Assembly: GCF_007860185.1 (NCBI RefSeq)
Contig: NZ_SJPY01000013.1
Coordinates: 1 to 64,000 of the forward strand
Direction: 5' to 3'
Length of the DNA: 64,000 bases
DNA from: Novipirellula aureliae
GTDB taxonomy: Bacteria; Planctomycetota; Planctomycetia; Pirellulales; Pirellulaceae
The notes below the pieces were generated by a model that did not search any database, was not told where the DNA came from, and saw only the letters and a list, made by a program, of their open reading frames with translations. The position numbers and the translations under genes were made by a program. This document shows, piece after piece, positions 46,113-55,900 of this stretch (positions are counted from its first letter, which is position 1; each line of letters opens with the position of its first letter).

Positions 46113-47249
46113 ATGCTATCCGGTTCGCAAACCCCTGATTCCTCTCTTGTTGAAGTCTCTCTCGATAATCGCAGCTATCGAATTGAAATTGGAACCGATT
46201 CGATTGGAGAATTTTGCCAATCCATTCTTTCTGCATTGGGGGATATGTCGCATGCAATGGTGATTTCCGACGAAGCGGTTGAAACGCGTTGGGCGATGCC
46301 AATCGCCAGCAGCATTGCCAAGGCGAAGACCGACTCAGGCGATGAGGTTCGCGTTAATTTGATCTCCATTCCCTCGGGCGAAACGAGCAAGTCGTTCGAA
46401 CAACTAGACAAATTGTGGCAATGGATGCTGGAAAGTTCCTGTGATCGTCGCAGTGTGGTGATCGCGATTGGCGGCGGCGTGATCGGCGATTTGGCTGGCT
46501 TTGCCGCTGCCACATTCACTCGCGGTATTCGGTTTGTCCAAGTCCCTACGACGCTGTTGGCAATGGTTGACAGCAGTGTTGGTGGAAAAACGGGAATCAA
46601 TTTGCCGACAGCAAAGAATATGGTCGGGGCCTTTTGGCAACCGTCATTGGTGTGTATCGATACGGCAATCCTCTCGACACTTCCCGATCGTGATTTTCGC
46701 AGTGGCTTGGGGGAAGTCGTCAAGTATGGTGTGATCGACGATGCCGAATTTTTCCATTGGCTAGAAAACAATGCGTCCGCTTTGGCCGATCGCGATGACG
46801 ATGCGGTTCGCTACGCCGTCGCCAAAAGCTGTCAATCGAAAGCAAGCGTGGTGGGGGAGGATGAGCGAGAGACGACTGGACGACGGGCAATCCTCAACTA
46901 CGGACACACGTTCGCACATGCGATCGAAGCAACCGCTGGCTACGGTAATGTTTTGCACGGCGAAGCGGTCGCGATTGGGATGCAGATGGCAGCATCCTTG
47001 GCAATCGAATTGAAACTCTGCGAACCTGACCTCCTTGACCGGCAAACCAAATTACTCAAAGCGTGTGGATTGCCAACAACCTTCGCCGCAGCCGATCCCC
47101 AAGCGATGCTTCCCGTGATGAGGCGGGACAAGAAAGTGTCTCATGGTAACCTTCGCTTTGTCCTGCCCGAACGGATCGGGTCGGTGTTGTTACTCGGAGA
47201 CATTCAAGAATCAGGCGTCATCAACGCGATCAATGCTTGTAAAGCATGA
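46113..47249 (+). CDS. aroB: 3-dehydroquinate synthase
   Basis: 378 residues from the ATG at 46113; the frame is open to a TTG at 46083. AroB converts DAHP to 3-dehydroquinate, the second step of the shikimate pathway, using NAD and a divalent metal. Hallmarks: IAIGGGVIGDLAGFAAATFTRGIRFVQVPTTLLAMVDSSVGGKTGIN (NAD and substrate loop), KNMVGAFWQP, GLGEVVKYGVI, and NYGHTFAHAIE, with its metal-binding His. Cytosolic. Divergent from the small membrane-protein gene; no other shikimate gene is nearby. Confidence 0.95.
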   Translation: MLSGSQTPDSSLVEVSLDNRSYRIEIGTDSIGEFCQSILSALGDMSHAMVISDEAVETRWAMPIASSIAKAKTDSGDEVRVNLISIPSGETSKSFEQLDKLWQWMLESSCDRRSVVIAIGGGVIGDLAGFAAATFTRGIRFVQVPTTLLAMVDSSVGGKTGINLPTAKNMVGAFWQPSLVCIDTAILSTLPDRDFRSGLGEVVKYGVIDDAEFFHWLENNASALADRDDDAVRYAVAKSCQSKASVVGEDERETTGRRAILNYGHTFAHAIEATAGYGNVLHGEAVAIGMQMAASLAIELKLCEPDLLDRQTKLLKACGLPTTFAAADPQAMLPVMRRDKKVSHGNLRFVLPERIGSVLLLGDIQESGVINAINACKA

Positions 47250-47556
47250 GTCGTGTCCAATCCTAAAGGAGGCGTCCGTCAACCTCGAATCCCTGGCTGG
47301 ATTTCCTGGCCAGATTTTCTGGCGGTTGCAACGTTCGCGGAACTCTTCCTGGAAAGTCTTGGTTCGATGGTGAGCTGCTTGATTCGTGATGTGCCGTTTG
47401 ACTCTCCGATTTGACGCCCCAAGGTAACGTCCTGCTGGCTACCGTGTTCAATGATAATTGCTGAAACTTTGGGGGGCCGCTTGGACTTCGCAATAATGGA
47501 TCGGAGATCCATTGCGAAGTCCAAACGCCCAAAGTTTAGTGTTTGGTAGAAGCTAT
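47250..47556. other. Intergenic region between aroB and transposase relic
   Basis: About 300 bp without a supportable gene. A minus-strand open frame (47279-47524) has no family resemblance. It carries the hairpin at 47481-47524 immediately before the transposase relic. Confidence 0.45.
47481..47524. repeat. Long hairpin next to transposase relic
   Basis: TTGGACTTCGCAAT (47481-47494) and ATTGCGAAGTCCAA (47511-47524) are perfect 14-bp inverted arms, with an inner stem GGATC-GGA-GATCC. Outer partial complementarity (CTTTGGGGGG / CGCCCAAAG) lengthens it. It lies about 30 bp upstream of the REP-associated transposase relic and may be its REP-type end. Confidence 0.8.
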
Positions 47557-47559
47557 CAG

Positions 47560-48248
47560 GTGCGATCGTCCATCTCTACAAACGGACCTGCCGGCGATGT
47601 TTCCTGATGGGAAATGACCATGTGTCTGGCAAAAACTTCGATCACCGATAAGTTTGGATCGAAGAGTACCTGAAACGGTTTTCGCAAGCGTTCAGCATGG
47701 ATTGGCTAGCGTTCGCGATACGGTCGAAACATTTACACGTGATTCTCAGATCGCGGCCGGATGTCGTCGCGACCTGGAGTGATGAGAAGTCGGCTCGGCG
47801 CTGGTTGATGTTTTGCCCCCATCCCCGCAAACCAGACGGATCGCCTTTGCCGCCAAGCGAGCCAGAGCTCAAATCGATCGCGGGTTGTCCGATGAAATGC
47901 CAAGAAATCCGCGAACGGCTATGTCGTTTGAGTTGGTGGATGCAGCGATTGTAGCAACGAGTTGCAATGCGAGCAAATCGTGAAACGCAGGAATCGGACC
48001 GATTTTTCCAAGATCGATTCCGGGCAACTCGGCTGGTCGATGAAGCCTCGCTTCTGGCGTGTGCTGCCTACGTCGACTTAAATCTGATTCGAGCCGCGAT
48101 GGCGGAAACGTTGGAGCAAAGCAAACGCCCGAGTGACAAGGGTTTCTTGGCAATGCAGCTTGTCGATTACCTAAATCTACTTGATTGGACGGCAAGGCAA
48201 CTCGTCCCGGGCAAACGTGTGAAGATAGGCACTCGTTGCGGCGGCTGA
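47560..48248 (+). pseudogene. REP-associated (Y1/IS200-like) transposase with two in-frame stops
   Basis: One reading frame reads through the whole gene: about LYKRTCRRCFLMGND, then GKNFDHR, a TAA (47649-47651), then VWIEEYLKRFSQAFSMDWLAFAI, the histidine motif KHLHVILRSRPDVVA, a TAG (47952-47954), and QRVAMRANRETQESDRFF, DEASLLACAAYVDLNLIRAAMAETLEQS. The HxH (HUH) motif and YVDLNxIRAA block are typical of the TnpA-REP/Transposase_17 family. The C-terminus has a deletion relative to the family: LEQS is joined to PSDKGFLAMQLVDYLNLLDWTARQL. Two nonsense codons plus a deletion make it a dead relic. It is located between aroB and the lipid-synthase operon. Confidence 0.85.
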
Positions 48249-48373
48249 GCCGGAAACCCTCTGTATCCGAACGTCATTCGCCTTTTTTCAGACGATCGAG
48301 GTAATACGCAAAACAAAAAACTCAAAGAGGTTCTATCGGGGCAAACCTACACCACCTCAGATTGCCGTCTGAC

Positions 48374-49138
48374 CTACGCGTGTGCCGCTGTACCACAATC
48401 AACAGTCAGCGTTTCGCCTTGTACCAAATCACTGAGGGGACTCGAGAGAAACAGGACAGAATCCGCTACATCATCCGCGGTCAAGAATCGATCGCCGGTC
48501 ATGCTTCGTGTCCCGCGACCGGCAAACATGATGTCGCTAAACGGCATTTTGCGAGTCGAATCGGTTTCCACCAAACCAGCTCTCAGAATGTTCACATTGA
48601 TGCCTCGACCACCAAGCTCCTGCGCAAAATGCCTCGCATAGCTCTCCAAGGCCGCCTTGCTACCACCGACGGCACCATACATCGGCAGTGCCATGTAGGC
48701 GCCATGACTCGATAGACAAACGACTTTCGCACGTCCCTCTGATTTTTCGAGTAGCTTGACAGCTGCTTGCATCAAATTGATCAGAGCCATCACATTGGTC
48801 TTCATTGTTGTTACAAAGTGCTTTGGCTGCGTTGAAAGCAGTGGCCGAAAACCGCCTGTCGCAGCATTGTTAACAAGTATGTCAAGCTTGCCCCATTGTT
48901 GATCGATGAATTCGCACATGCTCGTAGCGTCATCGGGTTCACTGACGTCCGCCTTTACCACGGCGACGCGTCTACCGAGCTGGCGAATTTTCAGGGCCAC
49001 TTCATTCGCCGCCGTTTGGCTGGTGACATAGTTCAGCACAATATCGGCACCTGCTTCGGCCAAACGTACAGCGCAGGCATGTCCGATACCGCGAGAACCG
49101 CCAGTCACAAGGGCTACTTTTCCAGTTAAATCGATCAT
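48374..49138 (-). CDS. FabL-like SDR, probable trans-acting enoyl reductase
   Basis: 254 residues from the ATG at 49138 (MIDLTGKVALVTGGSRGIGHA); the frame is open further to 49246. The cofactor motif TGGSRGIG is near 12-19, and NNAATGGFRPLL is near 90-101. The active site is YGAVGGSKAALES: Tyr154 and Lys161 are separated by six residues, the Tyr-x6-Lys pattern of enoyl-ACP reductases (FabI, FabL), not the Tyr-x3-Lys of FabG-like ketoreductases. The general sequence (NNAAxGxxRP, VGxSKAALE, GETLTVDCG) resembles Bacillus FabL. It is the last gene of the lipid-synthase operon, about 50 bp after the PPTase. The synthase has no enoylreductase domain, so I infer this enzyme reduces enoyl intermediates in trans. 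Ketoreductase activity is the alternative. Confidence 0.8.
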   Translation of the reverse strand: MIDLTGKVALVTGGSRGIGHACAVRLAEAGADIVLNYVTSQTAANEVALKIRQLGRRVAVVKADVSEPDDATSMCEFIDQQWGKLDILVNNAATGGFRPLLSTQPKHFVTTMKTNVMALINLMQAAVKLLEKSEGRAKVVCLSSHGAYMALPMYGAVGGSKAALESYARHFAQELGGRGINVNILRAGLVETDSTRKMPFSDIMFAGRGTRSMTGDRFLTADDVADSVLFLSSPLSDLVQGETLTVDCGTAAHA

Positions 49139-49187
49139 CAGAACGTCTCGCTTCGGAGCGGGTGAAAGGCTAGGGAGTGTTTCAAAT

Positions 49188-49913
49188 TCAATGAGGTGAC
49201 TTCGTCGGCAACGCTGTTGCGACGACGGCCCATGAGTCTCTTCCAACAGGGGTCAGTTCAACCTGACATGAGGTGTTTTGATTTGCATAGTGGCATTGCC
49301 AGACATCATCGTCGATTACGCGGACTTCCAACGCGGACGGAACGAATCGCTCGCCCAGCTGCAATGCCTTGTAGCTCGATTCCTTCGCCCCCCAGAACCG
49401 CATGGCAAAATAACGCTGTGTGCTCAAAAAGTCTTGCTCTTGGGCGGTGAACCAGAGCTTTAGGAATCCGTCGTTGACCGATCGTCCGTCAACGAGATCG
49501 ACGCCAATGCGAACCAACGATCGATCGGCGATTGCAGCGAGAACGCGGCGATCAGAGTGCGAAATTGAAATGCCAAACTCTGATTCGACACCATTGACAA
49601 CGAGTCGAGGTCGTGACGGGAGCGAGTTGACGAAATCTGGCAAAACTTCAATATGTGTTAGTCGGGGAGTGGGGAAAAGTCGGTTCGACAACCTTGACGC
49701 CACGACAATATAGACCTTTTTCGCCATCCAACGACCGAGCAACCAATCGTCGCGACGCGTTCCGTCGCGAAGCCCCGCCAATGCGTCACGCTCGCGCTCA
49801 CTGAGCCAGTTGGTCGGGTCACCCGGTATCTCGCCGCGCAGCACCCCCTTCGCCGCGTGATGAGCACTCACTGGCGGACGCGGAGTTTCAACGAGGATGT
49901 CGCTCGCGTTCAT
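49188..49913 (-). CDS. 4'-phosphopantetheinyl transferase (Sfp type)
   Basis: 241 residues. It transfers the phosphopantetheine arm of CoA to the ACP serine, needed to activate the synthase. Key motifs: GISISHSD near 114-121, the metal-binding IGVDLVD near 136-142, and WGAKESSYKAL near 174-184 (the WxxKEA/S-type motif). The two-domain size fits Sfp-type enzymes. The ATG at 49913 overlaps the synthase stop codon (ATGA, 4 bp), so translation is probably coupled and the dedicated substrate is almost certainly the ACP of that synthase. FabL-like SDR follows. Confidence 0.92.
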   Translation of the reverse strand: MNASDILVETPRPPVSAHHAAKGVLRGEIPGDPTNWLSERERDALAGLRDGTRRDDWLLGRWMAKKVYIVVASRLSNRLFPTPRLTHIEVLPDFVNSLPSRPRLVVNGVESEFGISISHSDRRVLAAIADRSLVRIGVDLVDGRSVNDGFLKLWFTAQEQDFLSTQRYFAMRFWGAKESSYKALQLGERFVPSALEVRVIDDDVWQCHYANQNTSCQVELTPVGRDSWAVVATALPTKSPH

Positions 49914-52900
49914 GCTCCACCCACGAGAATCGTTCGGTAGCCTAACGCTTGCAGGATGGGCGTTTGGTCTTCACCAAAAAGTGTAAAGTTGAATCGCGAA
50001 TGACGTCCTTCTGTACCAAGATAATGCAGCCTAAGTAGCATCGTTTCTCCTTCAAGCGGTTGTCGCACCATCGTTAGGGAATCGAATCCGTGAGGGACTT
50101 CGAGACGCCCACCGAACAATACCCAGCAATAACTGCCACAACCAACGACGCATGCATCAAGCACCGAAACAGGATAGATCCATCCGGTCGCTGATCGCCC
50201 CTCGGCCAATTCTTCCAATTTCGGTGCGACGATGAGTCCGTATCCACCCTCACGATCGAAACCACACTGCTTCATCGAGCGAAGCGCTTCGCCATGGTAT
50301 AACAGCCCGTCATCAGGATAATCGTGCTGACTCCAGCCCATCGGAGGTTCGCCCGGATAGGGTTCGTTGATCACCGCTGACGCATCGCCGAATTCGAAAC
50401 TCGCTTGAGAACAGACACGTTTGGGGTCAACCACGATTCCTTTGCGATTTTTCAATTCGGTACTTAGCGTACACTGCACACCTGTTTCAGTAGACGCAAT
50501 ACTCACACGTGCTTGCATCGGCGTCATGCCGTCGTGGAACAACAACCCATTGATGATTGACACATCATTTAGACGAACGAGCGTTTTGTTTGGCATCGCA
50601 AGCGATGCCGCCTGGGCCAAAACTTCCAATCCTGCCACGCCAGGTAGGAAAGGTTTACCACGCAACAGGTGTTGTTTCAAAAAAACATCTCGAGTCGGAT
50701 CGAAATGAACCTCGGCGGTCCAACCGGATGTATCGGTGTCCGCGGCAATAGACTCGATCAACGGTCGCTTGGATTGTGATGTTGCCGATGAAGCGAGGTA
50801 CTGCTCATGATGCGGGTAAAAGATCTTTTCAAAGTGTCCATCAAAGACGATCACCTCGGCGTGAGGCAGCCCGAGCCGAATTTCTTTTTCCAAGTGGAAA
50901 ACCCCTTCCGCGGCCCGCATATACTCCATTCCAAGTGTGGATTTCGCACCAATCGCGGCATCGTGTTGGACGGCCATTCCGGTATCGTCCCACGATTGCC
51001 AATGAATGACGGACGCTTGGCAGTCAGAGCGTTTGCCGCGATACCACTTGAACAATTTTGCCATCAAATCGTTCGCTGCGGCGTAGTCGCTCATCCCAAT
51101 GCCGCCGAATCGGCCACTGATCGATCCAAACCCGATGAAGTGCTTAACTGGATCGGACATCGTATGCAGCATCAATGCCAGGGTCCCATCCGATTTTGGG
51201 CCAAAGACTCGTGGCGTTACCGTCACATCGAGCACATTGGATTTGACCGGCTTGGTCAATCCTGCACCATGCAAAATCCCTTCGATTGGGCCGCTCATTT
51301 GACGGACCTCTTCGAGAGTCTGCTCAACCTCACGCCACTTGCCCATATCGCATTGGTGGTAATGTGTCTCAATGCCGCTGTCGCGGTAAACCTTCAGCGA
51401 ATCGAAGATCTCGATGTCTTTGCGGATCGGTGTCCAGGCATCATTGACTGATCTGCCTTCGCGAGCCGCTTGCCGAACAACGGTCGATTTGTACTGTTTC
51501 AATTGCTCTGGTGTCATCGAACGCCACGGTGGGGTCTCTTCCGGTGCAGGTGCGGTACCGAACAAGTGCAGTTTCAATTGGTAACGTTTTGCCAGATGCA
51601 GTGCTGATGCACAGGTGATGCCACGAGCGCCGCCCGATACAACCCAAACACCTCCACGGCGTGGTTCATGTTCGGGAAGACCATCACTTGGCTTTTGTTT
51701 GGACCGAACAACACAGCGTTTGTTTCGTTTGTACCCCACTTCGACTTCCGTATCTCCTGAGGCCAGCTCCGAAACAACTTGCGCTGCGATCGTTCCAGCA
51801 TTCTCATTGGTCGCAAAGTCAATTGCTTTAATCAATGGCTTGTCGGAAGGACGACGTGATCCTTCGAGATAGATGGCCTTGAGCAGTCCCGCTAGTGCTC
51901 CGCCCTCGGGGACTTCCATGCCATCCTCACCAAAACCGAAATCCCCACCGAGTCGAGTAATGGCAACCAACGATGGCGGTGATGCTTCGTCCGCGGATTG
52001 TACCAAACCGAGCCAGCGATGGATGACGTAGGCAGGGCACAAGATTCCGCGAGTCGTTCGCTCGACGCAACTTGCCGGATCGTCTAGCTTGTCGGCGTCG
52101 GCGTCCCAGGAAGTTGCAACAAATAGATGTCGTGCTGGGTACGAACTCCAGAAAGCTTCCAGCCGCGCAACGGTCTCATCAGGATCATCGCTGACCGAGA
52201 GGAGCGACGCGGGAACGCCGAGCGAATGTAGTTTCTGTGCAAGTGCCTGACCGACCGCGTTATCACCAACAATCAAGGCGCCGCCAGGAAGCGAAATTCC
52301 CTCGGCTGGGATCGCCGTCAACGGTTTCTCGGTTGCAACCGAAACCCACCTTTGCGCGATGCAGTCAACCTCTGGCTTGAGCGGTTTGACAGAGACGCTC
52401 GGTTTGTCTTCGATGATGGAAGTCGCGGTTTTCGTTTGAGGTTTTTCCGTGCCATAATACCGATCACGGTACTCTGAAGATGTAATCAGGACTTCCGTCC
52501 TTGGAGTTTGGGTGTGAAGCTCACGCACCAGATGCAGAACACCTTCTTTCTTCGGCATCAAAACGGGGCCACCCAACTTTCTTAACTGCAGCTTCACTTC
52601 AGGAAGAGCCGCCATGCCGACATCGTCCCAAGGGTGAAAGTGGAAGCCGATCGCATTACAACTTGGACGTACTCGGCGATACCATGTTGCAAGTTTGCAG
52701 AGCCAGTCGTTTGCGACGCCGTAATCGGTTTGTCCATTGCCACCAAAGCGACCGGTCACGGAACCGAGACCTACGAAATGGGATGGCGGATCGTCTGCCA
52801 ATAATGTCATCAAGTAATATGCGCCGTCAACTTTACTGCCAATCGTCGCCTCAACCGACTCTCTTTGCTTTGCATCAAAACGACATGCGCGATCGACGCC

Positions 52901-55900
52901 GGCACCATGTAACACCCCCTCAATTCTGCCATCGGTTTTCCGAATGTGATCGACTACCCGCTGTACGGATTCGAAATCGGAAACGTCACAGCTATGGTAA
53001 ACGAAGTTGATGTTCTCCTGTTCGTAGCTCGAAAGGGCTTGGTCGATTTGAATCGACTTTTCGACAGTTGCCCATTTTGCTGGCGCGTTTTCACCCGCAT
53101 CGCGTGCTTGCCGCATCACTTGCGTCTTTAGTGCGTCACGCTCCGATTCCCCCAAGTCTCGCCAGGCAGGGTTTCGAACGGGCAATTCGGAGCTGCCAAG
53201 CAGATGCAGTTTCAAGTGGTAGCGTTTGGCAAGCTCCAATGCACAGGCAGCCGTAATGCCTCTTGCCCCGCCTGTGATAATCCAGGTAGCACCTTTCGTG
53301 ATTGCGGTTTGTGGTTCGTCGGACGCCGTCTCGGATGCCGCGTAAGGAAAATACCGTCGATCGCCTTGATAGGCGATTTCGTAAGGCTCAGTCCTGCTGG
53401 CGATTTCGCGGCAAATGTTTTTTGCAAGTATTTCTGGGGCTTCGTCGGCGCGAGCATCGATCGCCTTTACGATGAAGTTCTTCTTTGATTGAACATAAAA
53501 GTACTCGATGCATAAACATTTCATCAAAGCCGTGATCGCACCACCTTCGGGCTGATCGAAATGACCAGCAAAGCCAAAGTCTCCACCTAGACTCGTCGTC
53601 GCGACAAGCGAGCCATGATCGTGCAGCTTCGATGCCATCAACAGCTGGATCCATCGCTGGGCGAAAAAATACGGTGCAGTGACACAATGGAATCGTCGTC
53701 GTTGAAATTCGTTGGGGTCAAGCAGATCCCCGAGTGCCTCATCACGACCCGACATCAAAAACAGATGGGCGATCGGCTGCGACTGCCAAAGAGTGTCGAG
53801 TTGCGAAAGCAACGAGTCCAGATCGGATCCAACCGTGATCCGATTGACCGCCACCCCCGCCGTTCGCAGTCGGGTTTCTAAAGCTGCCGCGGCAGGGTTG
53901 TCCCCCAAGATCAACGCAGCGCCGTGGATCGTGAACATCTCGGGCGTGTCGGCGGCAAGAGGCAACTCCATTGGCTCCAAACGGTACCGTCGACAAAGCG
54001 GATCGTAAAGCTTGACGGGTTCACCCGTAGTTGCATTCCGTGGGGATATCAACGAGCCGTTTGAGGACACCCCGCCTAAAAGCGGTTTGAGGTCAAACGT
54101 TGATTGTGCCGGTGTGTCAAAACGCCGGTCGCTACCGCCATCGACAACAAATGTCATGTTCGATGGCTGGATCCAGAAACGCAGATGCGAGGCTGATTCG
54201 TTCGCCAGCGTTGCCTTCTTTTGGGACGTCACGTTCGCATCTGATTCGGATACTACGCTTAGCGATGTTCCATCACAATCGACTCGGTACACCCTGCCGT
54301 CTTGAAGACAGGCCACCCAAGACGTAAAGGGGCCTCGCGACGCATGCGAATCCAACACATCCACCGCTCCCTGTAAATCGGTAGCGGCTTCCAACACTTT
54401 GGGGACGATCATCCGCAGCGCTAATTGCTGACTCAGCGAACCATTCGCAGCTGATGCCAACGAGACACTGATTCCCTTGGCATTGATTCCCATAACACTA
54501 CCTGGCAAGCTAGCGATGCGGGCAGCAGCGTAGGCGAGACCCGATGCAGGATGATAAATATCAATCAACGGTTCCACTGCCGCGGCGATTCCTCCGGATA
54601 GGGGCAGCCGAATTGCGATCACGTGTGCCGCGTCTCCAAACGGACTTTCTGTTGTGGCAAATGCGGCTTGCGCTTCGGCCGTGGACAAGTCCGACGCCAA
54701 TGTCTCAGCCAATGCCCAGATATTTTCGATGGGAACGGAAGCCTCGGATGCACTCGCTTGCAATTCCGCAAGTACCTCGGGCGCAAGCCCCGGCGGGATT
54801 CGCTTGACATTGCGGCGGTCAGCACTCATGCGATCTTCGGCGCAATCCGCAAATCGTCGCAAGGCACGTCGAAGTACCGCAGCACGACTTGGCGATGCCA
54901 CGCTGGCAGCGCCAGACACAAAACCATTTCCACAAAGCGACGTGGTTAATGTACAGTTGCTTGCTGTCTGGAATTGGCCTGAACGCTCGACGGAATCATA
55001 CGCGTTCAGGCCATGTGACGGGGGGAGGCTAGCTTCCTCCTTGCCATTGGACGCCGTTGCCATCTCGGGTGGCGGTCCTGGTGGAGGAAGCGGGGATGTG
55101 CCCGTTGGAGACGTCTGGGAGCTGGTTTCTGAAGTCGCCTGGTCCAAGAACCGGACGATGTGACGAAGCGTCGGGAACTGATCGAGCGTTAAGTCCTCGC
55201 TCGTCTCGACATCAAAGTATTCTTGCAGTTCACCGAAGAGCTGGGCCTTCTTGATCGAGTCGATTCCAAGATCGGCTTCTAAGTCAGCATCGAGTTCAAC
55301 CACTTCGGGTGGATAACCGGTTTGCTCGACGACAAAGTTGACCATGAACTTTTCAAGGTCCGCTGTGTTGGATCCGCTGGTGTTGGGCTGTGGGGTCGCA
55401 GCAACCGGAGTCGGGGGAACTGGAGCCGTTGGGGGCAGGGTCGTTGGGGGCAGGGTCGTTGGGGGCAGGGTCGTTGGGGGCAGAGCTGCAACGACTGGCT
55501 GCGGACGGATCGCCACAGGGGCTGGTGCAGCAACAGGTGCCGGTTTGACGACAGGTGCCGGTTTGACGACGGAAACCGGATGGGCAACAGGAGCAGGAGG
55601 AACAACCGCTGTAGGTGTTGACGTCTGCGCGACGCTTGATTCCCGCTCTACATTGGGAGGAATCGGTGTGGGAGCCGCAGGTTTCTTACCTGTGGCCGCT
55701 TGACGCATCTTGGCGCGGCGAAGCTCCGTCGCATCGAAATGCATGATTTCCCCCGCACCAGAAGAGGCTGCGGGGCGTACGGTTGTTTGTCGTTGGGTCT
55801 CTGCAGACATCTTTGGCTTCAGTGCGCCAACACATTCCAAGAATGCCTTTGCACCGAGCAAGCTTTCTTGAGCCGATCGCTTTGGATGGTCCGTTGCCAC

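Noticed and set aside
47279-47524. 81-codon minus-strand frame upstream of the transposase relic
   Set aside because: No family resemblance, and half of it is the hairpin.
47649-47954. Recoding of TAA/TAG in the transposase relic
   Set aside because: Two different stop codons plus an internal deletion are better explained by decay; no recoding signal is seen.
50807-51451. 214-codon plus-strand open frame inside the synthase
   Set aside because: Antisense shadow of the KR2 coding region, without a family or ribosome binding site.
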